The notes: generated by a model from the letters alone, not told the origin. Positions 35,739-44,833 are shown, counted from the first letter of the stretch. The stretch: 64,000 nt of DNA from Zobellia roscoffensis (GCF_015330165.1 NZ_JADDXT010000002.1:2817646-2881645), one strand, 5' to 3'. Program-made: numbers and translations.

Positions 35739-36272
35739 TTAATAGACACTATAGTTTAAGAGACTCAAAGTGGGTTTACGTAGAAGGTCTAACTCTTTTG
35801 AATATCCAGATCTCTTAAAGGAGTGTAAAAGGGTTTCAAAATTATTGCCGTGGGTGATTAATTTTAGTTGGTAGTCCTTACATTTTATAGTAATCTGAGT
35901 TTCAGATATTTTATATTCGGAAGGGTAGACCTTAAAAAAGCTAGATATGCGGTTAGGTATACCTAATTTCATTAAAACATGCATGGGAGATAAATAAAAA
36001 GTATCAATTGTTTCCTTACCACGAACAAGGCTAATAGACTCTATTTCATCTTTTAAAACAGGAATTATACTATCGTGATTATCAAAGTTGCCTATGACCA
36101 TTATCCCCTTAGGTACTATTTCTAAATTACATTTGGTCTGACTTAAAAGTAAATCTGTTTTGTAATCTTTGTCCTTAAAATCTACAAGTCTAAATTTAAA
36201 CTTTCGTTCAGGTTTAAGAAAATCCAAAAAAGACGTGGACGATTTCGAAGTAATAGGAGACGTACTTTTCAT
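35739..36272 (-). CDS. Protein of unknown function
   Basis: A 177-residue protein with no signal peptide and no membrane segment. The central part (about 45-145) alternates strands, with IEPKGIMVIGNF-like and ETIDTFYLSPMHVLMKL stretches and a final helix, which could be a PH/GRAM-like fold; that is only an impression. The first 20 residues are Ser/Thr-rich. The gene stands alone, with AT-rich spacers on both sides (138 and 284 bases). I do not recognise the family. Confidence 0.6.
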   Translation of the reverse strand: MKSTSPITSKSSTSFLDFLKPERKFKFRLVDFKDKDYKTDLLLSQTKCNLEIVPKGIMVIGNFDNHDSIIPVLKDEIESISLVRGKETIDTFYLSPMHVLMKLGIPNRISSFFKVYPSEYKISETQITIKCKDYQLKLITHGNNFETLLHSFKRSGYSKELDLLRKPTLSLLNYSVY

Positions 36273-36395
36273 TCCTGTTCCGGTAGGTTTGGTTCGTTAT
36301 TAGATTATTCTAGAGAGGTATTTTTAAATACCTCGAGGGGACTGCAATTTACAGAATTATGACGATATTTTTGAACGTTTGAACGGCAGGTGAGC

Positions 36396-36547
36396 GATAA
36401 ATAGGGGTTATCAAAATAACTTTTTATCGATGAAGGCTTGAAATATTTAGGGTTGCGAATCACTAGAGAACCCAATTATAAGTTATCAACAAAAACATTG
36501 GTGATAACTTGTTGAAAACTTTTTTTGGATTTATTTTTTATGGATAA
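36396..36547. other. Cluster of six TTATC/GATAA cores with DnaA-box-like 9-mers
   Basis: TTATC cores occur at 36408, 36424 and 36483, and the reverse GATAA at 36396, 36503 and 36543, all within 152 bases. Two extend to near matches of the DnaA box TTATCCACA: TTATCAACA (36483-36491) and, on the minus strand, TTATCCATA (36539-36547), each with one mismatch. An A/T-rich stretch lies at 36520-36540. No gene is present. It could be a DnaA-binding locus or an origin-like element; this is inference. Confidence 0.35.
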
Positions 36548-36556
36548 CAATTGTGA

Positions 36557-37888
36557 CTATAGAAGTCCTCGTGCTTTGATTTCTAGGTACTTATTGATGG
36601 TATTCATGGTGAGGTTTTCTGGCTTCGTCAAGATGGTTTGAATGCCATATTTCTGTAGTTCTTTTTGCATCAGACGCTTTTCTAACGTAAATTTTTCGGC
36701 GATGGTCTTATGGTAGATAGTTTGTAAATCTTCAGCATCTTTCGAAATCAAAGTATCTAATTCTGTGTTTTCAAAGAAGATGACAACTAGTACATGTTTT
36801 TTAGAAATAGCACTCAAAAATGGAAGCTGCCTTTTTAAAGCTGAAATATGCTCAAAGTTGGTGTAAAGTAGTAATAAACTTCTTTGGTTAACCTTTCGTT
36901 TTATATGTGCGTAAAGCATCCCGAAATCGGCATCAGTAAATTCGGTATTGATGTTGTAGAGTTTTTCTAAAATGGTATTTAAATGCGTTATTTTTTGAAC
37001 GGCAGGCACGAACGACTCTATTTTTTTTGAAAATGAAATCATTCCGGTTTTATCATTTCGCTTTAAAGCAACATTTGAAAAAGCCAAAGCAGAGTTTACT
37101 GCGTAATCGAGCAATTTTAATTCATTGAAAGGCATTTTCATTACTCGCCCAGTATCAATAATGGAATAAATGGGTTGCGAGCGTTCATCTTGGTATTGAT
37201 TGACCATCAATTGGTTCTGTTTGGCCGTTGCTTTCCAATTAACGGTTCTAAAATCGTCCCCTTGTACGTATTCCTTTATCTGCTCAAATTCTTGAGTGTG
37301 CCCAATCCTGCGTATTTTTTTTAATCCAACTTCTGTAAGTCGGTTATTTATGGCTAGAAAGTCATATTGCTGCATTTGGATGATACTAGGATAAACCGGT
37401 ACCATTTGGTCTTTTTGAAAAACAAATTTCCGTTTTACTATTTTTAAAGGCGATGATGCAAAAACGATTAAATTACCAAAAACATATTCTCCGCGATCAA
37501 TAGGCCTTACGGTATAACTAAATTCTTTTTTATCGCCTTTTGACAAACTGGCTTTATGCTCAAAATCGCGTTTTTGGAATTGAACGGGAAGCTCATCTAT
37601 AATCGCTACTTGTGTTATAAATGCGTAATGGCTTTCAAACTTTATTAGAATAGGATTAAGGTCGCTATTAGACAATTTCTTAGGAAGAATTCTAGAAGCG
37701 ATTATTCCTTTGTTAGCTGCGTACAAAAGGTAGGTGTCAAACAAAAACAGGGCAATTAAGAGTAGACTCAGAAGCCAAGCGATAGGGTAGAGTACAGGTA
37801 TCCAGTAGCTAAGGATAAAGCTGGCCGAAAGTATAGCTATATACCTAAAAAAAACATTGTGTATGTAGAACGATTTTAGAAACTGCAT
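36557..37888 (-). CDS. DUF58 domain membrane protein
   Basis: A 443-residue protein with two N-terminal membrane helices (about 12-60) and a cytosolic DUF58 domain. The DUF58 signature is EYVQGDDFRTVNWKATAK (about 208-225), followed by a von Willebrand A-like region (YSIIDTGRVM). DUF58 proteins regularly accompany MoxR ATPases and are thought to be chaperoned by them. It is the last gene of the six-gene operon, three bases after the MoxR stop. Confidence 0.92.
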   Translation of the reverse strand: MQFLKSFYIHNVFFRYIAILSASFILSYWIPVLYPIAWLLSLLLIALFLFDTYLLYAANKGIIASRILPKKLSNSDLNPILIKFESHYAFITQVAIIDELPVQFQKRDFEHKASLSKGDKKEFSYTVRPIDRGEYVFGNLIVFASSPLKIVKRKFVFQKDQMVPVYPSIIQMQQYDFLAINNRLTEVGLKKIRRIGHTQEFEQIKEYVQGDDFRTVNWKATAKQNQLMVNQYQDERSQPIYSIIDTGRVMKMPFNELKLLDYAVNSALAFSNVALKRNDKTGMISFSKKIESFVPAVQKITHLNTILEKLYNINTEFTDADFGMLYAHIKRKVNQRSLLLLYTNFEHISALKRQLPFLSAISKKHVLVVIFFENTELDTLISKDAEDLQTIYHKTIAEKFTLEKRLMQKELQKYGIQTILTKPENLTMNTINKYLEIKARGLL

Positions 37889-37890
37889 AC

Positions 37891-38889
37891 TTATCTCGGT
37901 ATTTCAACCGACTCTGTTATCATTTGAATTACACTTTCTGTGGTCATGCCTTCCATCTCACGTTCCGGGGTTAGAATTACCCGGTGGTTAAGAATGGGTA
38001 CAAGTGTTTTTTTAATGTCTTCTGGGGTTACAAAATCTCTTCCGCTTATTGCTGCGTAGGCTTTTGACGCATTTAAGGTGGCAATAGAAGCTCTTGGTGA
38101 ACCTCCCAAATATAGATGCGGATGGTTTCTTGTTTTTGAAATAATCTCAGCAATATATTTTATTATCTTTTCTTCTACTATCACGTCCTGAATATTGGCT
38201 TTATACTTCACTAATTGTTCAGGGGTTAGCACGCCGTTAATTAGTTCTTTAGCTATGGCACCTTTGCGTTCGTGATGCGTTTTTATAATTAATATTTCTT
38301 CCTCTACCGAAGGATAATCTACCTTTATCTTGAATAGAAACCGGTCTAACTGGGCTTCGGGCAGGGCGTAAGTGCCCTCTTGTTCAATTGGGTTCTGGGT
38401 GGCCAAAACCATAAACGGCGCTTTCATTTTATAGGTGGTTCCATCCATGGTGACTTGACGTTCTTCCATGGTTTCGAACATGGCCGCTTGGGTTTTTGCC
38501 GGTGCTCTGTTTATTTCATCAATTAAAACAATGTTTGAGAAAATGGGGCCTTTCTTATACTCAAACTCAGACGTTTTTACATTGAAAATAGAGGTTCCTA
38601 GAATATCGCTAGGCATAAGGTCAGGAGTGAATTGAATTCGACTAAAATCCGTCTTTAGGGTTTGGGCAAAAAGTTTTGCTGTAACTGTTTTTGCAATGCC
38701 CGGTACGCCTTCAATAAGCACATGCCCATCTACTAAAAGGGAAACAATAAGCAGTTCAATAAAGTTTTCTTGACCAATAATAACTTTAGAAAGTTCTCTT
38801 TTTATATCCTTAACGGCGTTCTTTAAATCTTCTAACGGAATACGATTGTTGAAGTTGAGGTCTTCATTTTGAATCTCATTATTTTCCAT
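37891..38889 (-). CDS. MoxR family AAA+ ATPase
   Basis: A 332-residue cytosolic AAA+ ATPase. Walker A is GVPGIAKT (about residue 60), Walker B is VLIDEINRAPAKTQ, and the sensor stretch ATQNPIEQEGTYALPEAQLDRF is typical of MoxR. MoxR proteins act as chaperones for vWA or DUF58 partners in cofactor insertion or envelope stress. It overlaps the upstream DUF4350 gene by 11 bases and is followed directly by DUF58, the common pairing. Confidence 0.95.
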   Translation of the reverse strand: MENNEIQNEDLNFNNRIPLEDLKNAVKDIKRELSKVIIGQENFIELLIVSLLVDGHVLIEGVPGIAKTVTAKLFAQTLKTDFSRIQFTPDLMPSDILGTSIFNVKTSEFEYKKGPIFSNIVLIDEINRAPAKTQAAMFETMEERQVTMDGTTYKMKAPFMVLATQNPIEQEGTYALPEAQLDRFLFKIKVDYPSVEEEILIIKTHHERKGAIAKELINGVLTPEQLVKYKANIQDVIVEEKIIKYIAEIISKTRNHPHLYLGGSPRASIATLNASKAYAAISGRDFVTPEDIKKTLVPILNHRVILTPEREMEGMTTESVIQMITESVEIPR

Positions 38890-40102
38890 GTGATTTCTTT
38901 TTAAATTTTTCTATTGCCGTATTGAGCTTTTGTAGCTCCGTATCGGTCAAAATATCTTTTGCTTCCAGTTGTTCTATTAACGAAAAAAGTGTTTTAACTT
39001 CTTCTTTGCTATGGTTACTTCGTAAAGCAAGGTTTCCGAAGAACTCATCATCTTTTTTTAATGTATTTAAATAAAATCGTGAACGTATGTATTCTAGAAA
39101 GTGGGCAATCTTATGTTCAGTAATTTGCTTGCGTTCACCTTTTTCAAAATACATGTCAGCTATAGTACGGGTAAACGCCAGTGTTTGATTTTTAAGCGGA
39201 GTTATGATAGGTATGGCACGCTGCTTCCGTTTTCCTTCAAAAAACACGTAAATCACTACCCCTATCAGAGCTAAATAGTACGCCCATTTAAATTCTTTTG
39301 TATTTAAAAAGACGTACATAGGCGAGGTATAAACAGCTTTGCCGCTTTTATGATGGTTGTCCATGTAAATCGTCTGAGAGTCATCCAGATAAGATAGGAG
39401 GCCTGCCGTGTACTGTTTGTTGTTGTCCTTTAAAATAAAATAGTTGGTAAAGGCTTTCGGAAAAGTACTTAAAATGATTTCTCCTTTGCCGAATGAAGTT
39501 TTGACTACGTTGTTAACTTGCTCTTTTTCTATTTCCGTATTGGTCTTATTTATATTGGTTACCGTTCCCAAGATGGTCATAGCATCCGTTTTAAACTCTT
39601 GGAAGTAGGTGACATAGTCTTCCTTGTTAAAAAAGTAACCATCTTTAGATGCTAATTGCGGGTTGACCAATCTGTGTTTGTGCGAACGTATATTTTTCAG
39701 TCCGCTAAAAAGAGTGGCAGTATTTAGCTTAAGGGTGTCTAAAAGTTGCTCTTCGTAATTTTCAGAAGCAATGAAGAGTGTATTTCCTTTATCTACCCAA
39801 TCTAAAAGAGAATGTAATTCTGATTCGCCAAAATTCACGTTGTTATTTACAAAAAAATAAGTGCCAGAAGCATCTTCGTTTGCTTTGAGAAATTCAAATG
39901 GAGGTATATGTACTTGTTGTGTTTTATTCTCAAAAAGATAATCCATTACGTCGTTCAGTACAAAAGTGCCGTAAGGAATTTTGTGTTTGGCTACATAGGA
40001 GTTGGTCCAGTTTATTTCTTTAGGACTGTTGTATTGCATCGCCATTAATAACGCAACGGTAGCGACGGCTATGATTATATATTGGAGTCCCTTTTTATCC
40101 AT
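38879..40102 (-). CDS. DUF4350 domain membrane protein
   Basis: A 407-residue protein with an N-terminal helix (about 7-22), an exported DUF4350 / glutamine-amidotransferase-like domain (about 45-255) and a second helix at about 268-290, followed by a cytosolic C-terminal part of about 115 residues. DUF4350 proteins belong to conserved MoxR-DUF58-DUF4129 clusters. No enzymatic role is established. It overlaps the DUF4129 gene by eight bases and moxR by 11. Confidence 0.85.
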   Translation of the reverse strand: MDKKGLQYIIIAVATVALLMAMQYNSPKEINWTNSYVAKHKIPYGTFVLNDVMDYLFENKTQQVHIPPFEFLKANEDASGTYFFVNNNVNFGESELHSLLDWVDKGNTLFIASENYEEQLLDTLKLNTATLFSGLKNIRSHKHRLVNPQLASKDGYFFNKEDYVTYFQEFKTDAMTILGTVTNINKTNTEIEKEQVNNVVKTSFGKGEIILSTFPKAFTNYFILKDNNKQYTAGLLSYLDDSQTIYMDNHHKSGKAVYTSPMYVFLNTKEFKWAYYLALIGVVIYVFFEGKRKQRAIPIITPLKNQTLAFTRTIADMYFEKGERKQITEHKIAHFLEYIRSRFYLNTLKKDDEFFGNLALRSNHSKEEVKTLFSLIEQLEAKDILTDTELQKLNTAIEKFKKKSHGK

Positions 40103-40835
40103 TTGAGTTAATTATTTTTTCTATGGATAAAAAAGCTTTCCTGGCTTTCTGATATTCTACTTCAGAAATATGAAAATCGCCATACCAAGTAAAGTCGTAT
40201 AAACGAGTGATTGTTGTAAATGGTTTTTGGAGGTTAGTTTTTGAAATCTCTTGCAAATAATCGTCATTGGTTTTTTGCGGTTTCCAAGTAATCAATTCCT
40301 TCTCGCTCATTAATTTCAGTACATGCAAATACGAATAACGTACGGCTAAACGAAAATCGTTTTTGGTAAGAGCTTGTTTAATGAGGTCATGAATATTTTC
40401 ATTCTTAATAATATGTTCTTCTTCGGATAAAGAAACTAAAGCTGTATTGTTTTGAGTTTGTTTTAACGAGCTGGCATTAATATTTAGAAAAAATCGAATG
40501 AGAATATAAATCAGTATTCCCAAGAGTATATAGGGAAAAATACGAATCACCAGAGCAAGAATACCTGAAGCTTCATCAACCCCAAAAATACCTTCAAAAA
40601 GACGGAGCATTATATTGGCGAGCCAACTCTTAAAATCGTCCCACCAGGTGCGTTCGGCCTCTGTAATTTCATACTGAAACGCATCATCTTCATAAAATTT
40701 GTTCAGTTCATCTTCGCTAATGGTTTTCACCTGAAGCGGCACAGTATCATATACAATTCTCAAAGAATCTTGTTGAGCAGAAGTAATTCCAACACAACAC
40801 AAAATAAGTAGTAAAAGAAAATGCAGTTTCCGCAT
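40095..40835 (-). CDS. DUF4129 domain membrane protein
   Basis: A 246-residue protein with a signal peptide (LLLLILCCVGITSAQ), an exported segment with a WWDDFKSWL motif, one membrane helix (about 92-115) and a C-terminal cytosolic DUF4129 domain (about 150-240; LAVRYSYLHVLKLM, FTWYGDFHISEVEYQKA). DUF4129 is found in transglutaminase-like and MoxR-linked proteins. It begins two bases after the upstream membrane gene. Confidence 0.87.
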   Translation of the reverse strand: MRKLHFLLLLILCCVGITSAQQDSLRIVYDTVPLQVKTISEDELNKFYEDDAFQYEITEAERTWWDDFKSWLANIMLRLFEGIFGVDEASGILALVIRIFPYILLGILIYILIRFFLNINASSLKQTQNNTALVSLSEEEHIIKNENIHDLIKQALTKNDFRLAVRYSYLHVLKLMSEKELITWKPQKTNDDYLQEISKTNLQKPFTTITRLYDFTWYGDFHISEVEYQKARKAFLSIEKIINSNG

Positions 40836-40837
40836 AT

Positions 40838-41710
40838 TTATTCTTCGGTGTCTCCTCCTAGATTTTTTATGCGCTCAAAAGTACCTGTAAAGTTCTTTTT
40901 TTCATTCAAATCAAAGTAAATCAGAACACTTGCAACCACAGAAATGATATTTAATAGAAATTGGGCAAGTGTGCTAATAATACCTAAAATGATGGAAATT
41001 GGGTCTGCTGTAGTGAAATTCTCGGCGTCTATTTCGCCAGAAAGTATTCCCATTTTAGCATAAGTGTAGATAGTGGCTGGTAAGGCAAATGCATAACTGG
41101 TCACCATTACAATAATGCCCACTACAAAAAGGGAAGCGAAGGTTACCCACCAGTAGTCTTTTACCAAAGTAAAACTATCACTAAAAGCATCTGATACCCC
41201 TTTGCCATCAAAAGCCAAAATACTGAATGATAGGACGAGTGGTACATACAAATATATACCAGGGATAAGACAGAAAAGAAAACCAAAACCAACACAGATA
41301 GCTACTAAAAAACCAAGTCCAATGAACTTCCAGAATGAACCATACACATTTTCTTTGATTTCGGAAAAATCAATAGTTCCATTATTTTTTATATAAGATT
41401 TAATATAGAAAAGAGTAGTGGCTTGCGCCAAAACATATGTGGTTACCGTGGCAATTATAAAAACAAGTGCAATCATAAAAACGGCCATGCCGTTTATAAG
41501 TGATCCCGAACCTCCTAAACTAAGACTCATTAAATCGCCTACCTGGAGCATGTAAAACCCATAACTAATTAGCATAACTACCAAATACGGGGCAATGATC
41601 TTAAAAAACACGCCAAAAAATGATTTAAATTCATTGCGTAAGAAGCCGAAAGTATCAGATAAAATCTGGCTCATCTCTCGTTGTTTTTTAAACTCAATAA
41701 ATTGCTTCAT
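40838..41710 (-). CDS. Multi-pass membrane protein of the SpoIIM/MoxR cluster
   Basis: A 290-residue protein with about six hydrophobic segments (roughly 38-60, 78-105, 130-160, 175-200, 205-225 and 240-268). It resembles the poorly defined group of bacterial membrane proteins related to the membrane domain of glycerophosphodiester phosphodiesterases, but no motif proves this. It overlaps the SpoIIM stop by four bases (ATGA), so translation is coupled. Met13 is an alternative start. Its role is unknown. Confidence 0.75.
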   Translation of the reverse strand: MKQFIEFKKQREMSQILSDTFGFLRNEFKSFFGVFFKIIAPYLVVMLISYGFYMLQVGDLMSLSLGGSGSLINGMAVFMIALVFIIATVTTYVLAQATTLFYIKSYIKNNGTIDFSEIKENVYGSFWKFIGLGFLVAICVGFGFLFCLIPGIYLYVPLVLSFSILAFDGKGVSDAFSDSFTLVKDYWWVTFASLFVVGIIVMVTSYAFALPATIYTYAKMGILSGEIDAENFTTADPISIILGIISTLAQFLLNIISVVASVLIYFDLNEKKNFTGTFERIKNLGGDTEE

Positions 41711-42666
41711 GGTGTAGGTCTTTTGTTTAGTCGATTAGGATATATAACGTAGTAAAATAGAATTAGTGCCAAAGAACCCGTAATTATCAGAATAGCCAAT
41801 GCATCTGGCATTTCAGTATGGCGGGTTACAAAGCCTTCTAAAAAACCGGCAATTATGAAAAAAGGAACGGTACTCAGCATAATTTTTAGTCCGTTTTGAA
41901 CACCTCTTTTAAAAGATTCAAGTCGGGTATACGTACCAGGAAATAAAATGCCGTTGGCAAGAACAAGTCCTGCGCAACCGGCAATAATAATAACCGATAT
42001 TTCTATGGTACCGTGTATCCAAATGGTACGAACGGATTCCCAAAGTAACCCTTTTTCGTAGAAGAAATATTGGAAACTGCCTAGCATAATTCCATTTTGC
42101 ATCATTACAAATAACGTTCCTATTCCTAATAAGATACCGTAGGCAAATGCCATTAATGCAACCCTAATGTTGTTAATGGTGATACCCAAAAACATATTAA
42201 ACTCTCCCATTTGCTTATAAACAGCCATTGGGTCTCCTTTTTCAATATTCTCTAAGGTCATATTTACATAGCCATCGCCTAAAATAGAACGAACAAACGT
42301 ACCTTCGTTAGCAGATGAAAATGCACCTACTAAGCTAAAAAAGAAGAAGACCAAAAAGGCAATTAAAAGTTCGCGTTGGTGGTGAAAGAACATTGTAGGA
42401 AATTCCGTTTTCCAGAATTCTAGAATGCGGTTTTTAGGTTCCCGTTTGGTCTTGTATATTTTTTGGTGTGCCTGTGAGGCCAAGGTATTTAGGTAGAACT
42501 CTGTATTGCTGCCCGCGTAAAAGGTTTTGGCGTAGCTTAAATGGTCCGTAATTTCAATATAGAGATCGGACAATTTATCAGGGGTCAAAGCCGTTTTGTT
42601 GGTCAGGGCATTTTCAAAAGTAGCCCATTTGTCTTTATTTTGCTTTACAAAGGCGGCTTCGCGCAT
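41707..42666 (-). CDS. Stage II sporulation protein M family (SpoIIM/DUF95) membrane protein
   Basis: A 319-residue membrane protein with a cytosolic N-terminal helical region (about 1-95) and five to six membrane helices. FNMFLGITINNIRVALMAFAYGILLGIGTLF and IWIHGTIEISVIIIAG are family signatures. In non-sporulating Bacteroidota it is found with RDD, MoxR and DUF58 genes and has no link to sporulation. It is the first gene of the leftward operon and 32 bases from the divergent RDD gene. Confidence 0.92.
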   Translation of the reverse strand: MREAAFVKQNKDKWATFENALTNKTALTPDKLSDLYIEITDHLSYAKTFYAGSNTEFYLNTLASQAHQKIYKTKREPKNRILEFWKTEFPTMFFHHQRELLIAFLVFFFFSLVGAFSSANEGTFVRSILGDGYVNMTLENIEKGDPMAVYKQMGEFNMFLGITINNIRVALMAFAYGILLGIGTLFVMMQNGIMLGSFQYFFYEKGLLWESVRTIWIHGTIEISVIIIAGCAGLVLANGILFPGTYTRLESFKRGVQNGLKIMLSTVPFFIIAGFLEGFVTRHTEMPDALAILIITGSLALILFYYVIYPNRLNKRPTP

Positions 42667-42671
42667 TAACT

Positions 42672-42687
42672 TTTGGTTTATACCAAA
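42672..42687. repeat. Short inverted repeat in the 32-bp SpoIIM-RDD divergent spacer
   Basis: TTTGGT (42672-42677) and ACCAAA (42682-42687) are inverted around TTAT, at the middle of the only spacer between the two divergent transcription units. It is short enough to arise by chance, but its position suits a shared operator. Confidence 0.35.
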
Positions 42688-42698
42688 GAAACGAAACT

Positions 42699-43415
42699 AT
42701 GGAACAATTTCAAATAGAAACAGCCCAAAATATAACCATTAATCAGCATACGGCTCATCTTGGAGATCGTATGTTAGCTTATCTAATGGATAGTTTTATC
42801 ATTTTAGCCTACACTATTCTAATGGTAATATTGTTACTTTCTTTAGACATAGAGTTTGGCGATATGTGGGCGCTTTATATGGTGGCGAGTTTACCTGCTT
42901 TTTTATACTATGTGCTTTTGGAAACCTTTATGGATGGGCAAACTGTAGGTAAAACTGTAATGAAAATACGCGTAGTGAAACTAGATGGCTCAAAACCTGG
43001 TTTTTCTAGCTATTTTGTACGGTGGATTTTACGAATCATAGATGTTGTTCTTACCACAGGTGGCGTAGCCGTGCTAACAATTTTGATTAGAGGTAACGGT
43101 CAAAGAGTGGGTGATATAGCTGCGGGAACGACCGTAATTAGCGAAAAAAAACATGTTTCTCTAAAAGATACGTTACTGCGTGATTTGCCACAAGATTATA
43201 AACCTCAATTTTCACAAGTAACTATTTTTAAGGATCGTGAAATGCAGACCATAAAAGAATTTTATGATGCTGCAAAACGCAATGGAAATCACAATGTAAT
43301 TGTATCTTTGAGCGATCAAATTAAAAAAGTTACCAGTATAACTACGGATATGGCGCCTATTGATTTTGTAGATAGGATAATTAAGGATTATAGCTACTAC
43401 ACCCAAGAACTTTAA
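42699..43415 (+). CDS. RDD family membrane protein
   Basis: A 238-residue inner-membrane protein. The RDD signature is visible in LGDRMLAYLMDSFIILAY (about 22-39) and in TVGKTVMKIRVVKLDG; RWILRIIDVV and GQRVGDIAAGT complete the domain. Three membrane helices lie in the first 150 residues, followed by a cytosolic tail. RDD genes facing SpoIIM operons are a common arrangement in this phylum. Its function is unknown; transport roles have been proposed for some members. Confidence 0.9.
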   Translation: MEQFQIETAQNITINQHTAHLGDRMLAYLMDSFIILAYTILMVILLLSLDIEFGDMWALYMVASLPAFLYYVLLETFMDGQTVGKTVMKIRVVKLDGSKPGFSSYFVRWILRIIDVVLTTGGVAVLTILIRGNGQRVGDIAAGTTVISEKKHVSLKDTLLRDLPQDYKPQFSQVTIFKDREMQTIKEFYDAAKRNGNHNVIVSLSDQIKKVTSITTDMAPIDFVDRIIKDYSYYTQEL

Positions 43416-43490
43416 GTCATCTAGATATCTGTTTCTGAAACTTTAAGAGTCTGCGTAGATTTTTTTTAAACCCAAAATTAACCTTTCAAC

Positions 43491-44108
43491 ATGTTTTATT
43501 TTTTAATTGATATTCTAGGTACGATAGCATTTGCTATTTCTGGGGTCTTGGTGGCAATGGACAAAAAATTGGACCTGTTCGGTATTTTTATTATTTCATT
43601 CGTTACAGCAGTGGGAGGTGGAACGCTGCGAGATATGCTTATAGGTAACACGCCCGTATTGTGGATGCGTGAGCCTATCTATATAACTGTAATTGCTGGT
43701 GCTGTTGTCTTTTCGGTGATTTTTGCAAGACATTTAAAACATTTAAGGAGAACGTTGTTTTTGTTTGATACCATTGGTATTGGCCTTTTTACCATGTTGG
43801 GAATAGAAAAAGGATTGACGGTAGATCTATTACCGGTAATGTGTATTGCCTTGGGAACTATTACGGCTTGTTTTGGAGGTGTTATAAGGGATATGTTATG
43901 TAATGAGATTCCGGTAATATTCAGAACAAAGGAAGTTTACGCTACGGCATGTATTTTGGGCGGAACAAGTTATTTTATATTGATACTATTGCCCATAGAC
44001 GGTGCTTACGCTTATATAGCGGCCATCTTAATCATTATTGTAACCCGTTTGTTGGCTGTGAAATTTAATATAGCTTTACCCAATATTTACAAGAAAATAG
44101 ACGCTTAA
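43491..44108 (+). CDS. Trimeric intracellular cation (TRIC) channel family protein
   Basis: A 205-residue inner-membrane protein of the UPF0126/TRIC family (YadS/YicG). It has the family's internal duplication: VTAVGGGTLRDMLIGNTPVLWM in the first half and ITACFGGVIRDMLCNEIPVIF in the second. Seven membrane helices are predicted from hydrophobicity. Some prokaryotic members form cation channels; an amino-acid transporter role has also been suggested for relatives. It converges on the cyclophilin gene with an eight-base gap. Confidence 0.92.
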   Translation: MFYFLIDILGTIAFAISGVLVAMDKKLDLFGIFIISFVTAVGGGTLRDMLIGNTPVLWMREPIYITVIAGAVVFSVIFARHLKHLRRTLFLFDTIGIGLFTMLGIEKGLTVDLLPVMCIALGTITACFGGVIRDMLCNEIPVIFRTKEVYATACILGGTSYFILILLPIDGAYAYIAAILIIIVTRLLAVKFNIALPNIYKKIDA

Positions 44109-44116
44109 AAGGTTTT

Positions 44117-44833
44117 TTATTCAATGACTTCTGCTTTTTGAATGTAGATGTTCTGCGATGGCCAATCGCCTTCACCTATTTTTACACTGTTTATTTTATC
44201 TACTACGTCCATACCTTCTATTACCTTTCCAAAAGGTGTAAACTCACCATCTAGATGATAAGATCCTGGTTTGGTCACTACAATAAAAAACTCATATGGT
44301 GATGCCAGCATATGCGGATTATCAATTTCACTACTGGGCATTGATATAACGCCTCTGTGATGTTTGTGACCTTTACGTGTGTCAGGAGGTAATAGGTAAC
44401 GGCCTATTTCACTTCGTTTCCTACCTGTTTTTCTGTCATCTGAATTACCGCCCTGAATTATGAAATTCTTTACCACACGGTGAAACTGGGTCTCATTAAA
44501 ATAGCCTTTTCGGGTTAAATAGATAAAATTGGCTTTGTGGTAAGGTACGTTGTCAAAAAGCTGAACCGTAAAACTCCCAAATCGTGTGGTAATCTTTACT
44601 TTATCTGCTTTTAAGTCTTTTTGATATTCAAAGAAAAAGTCGATGGCATTTTCTTCGGTCAGTACAAATTTTTCTTTTTCTTCTTTTTTTATTTCAGAAG
44701 AATCTATCTGAACAGAATCCTTTTTGACTTCCTCTTGTACAATAGATTTTTGCTTTTCTTTAGGACTTTCGCCGCAAGCAGCAAGAAAAATAAGTGGTAA
44801 TATTGTTACTATAAAAGAATTTCTGATTGTCAT
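44117..44833 (-). CDS. Cyclophilin-type peptidyl-prolyl isomerase lipoprotein
   Basis: A 238-residue lipoprotein with lipobox Cys20 (FLAAC) followed by a charged linker (about 22-60). The cyclophilin domain covers about 78-238, with the active-site stretch QFHRVVKNFIIQGG and later GEFTPFGKVIEGMDVVDKI. It probably speeds proline isomerisation in protein folding in the periplasm. Its ATG (complement of 44831-44833) overlaps the ATG of the divergent NUDIX gene, so its promoter must lie inside that gene. Confidence 0.92.
   Translation of the reverse strand: MTIRNSFIVTILPLIFLAACGESPKEKQKSIVQEEVKKDSVQIDSSEIKKEEKEKFVLTEENAIDFFFEYQKDLKADKVKITTRFGSFTVQLFDNVPYHKANFIYLTRKGYFNETQFHRVVKNFIIQGGNSDDRKTGRKRSEIGRYLLPPDTRKGHKHHRGVISMPSSEIDNPHMLASPYEFFIVVTKPGSYHLDGEFTPFGKVIEGMDVVDKINSVKIGEGDWPSQNIYIQKAEVIE

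Noticed and set aside
36557..42666. MoxR cluster as a defence system
   Set aside because: There is no nuclease, protease effector, methylase or other defence gene; the gene set is the widespread SpoIIM/DUF4129/DUF4350/MoxR/DUF58 arrangement.
44724..44831. N-terminal extension of the NUDIX gene
   Set aside because: It is the antisense of the cyclophilin coding region and has no NUDIX homology.
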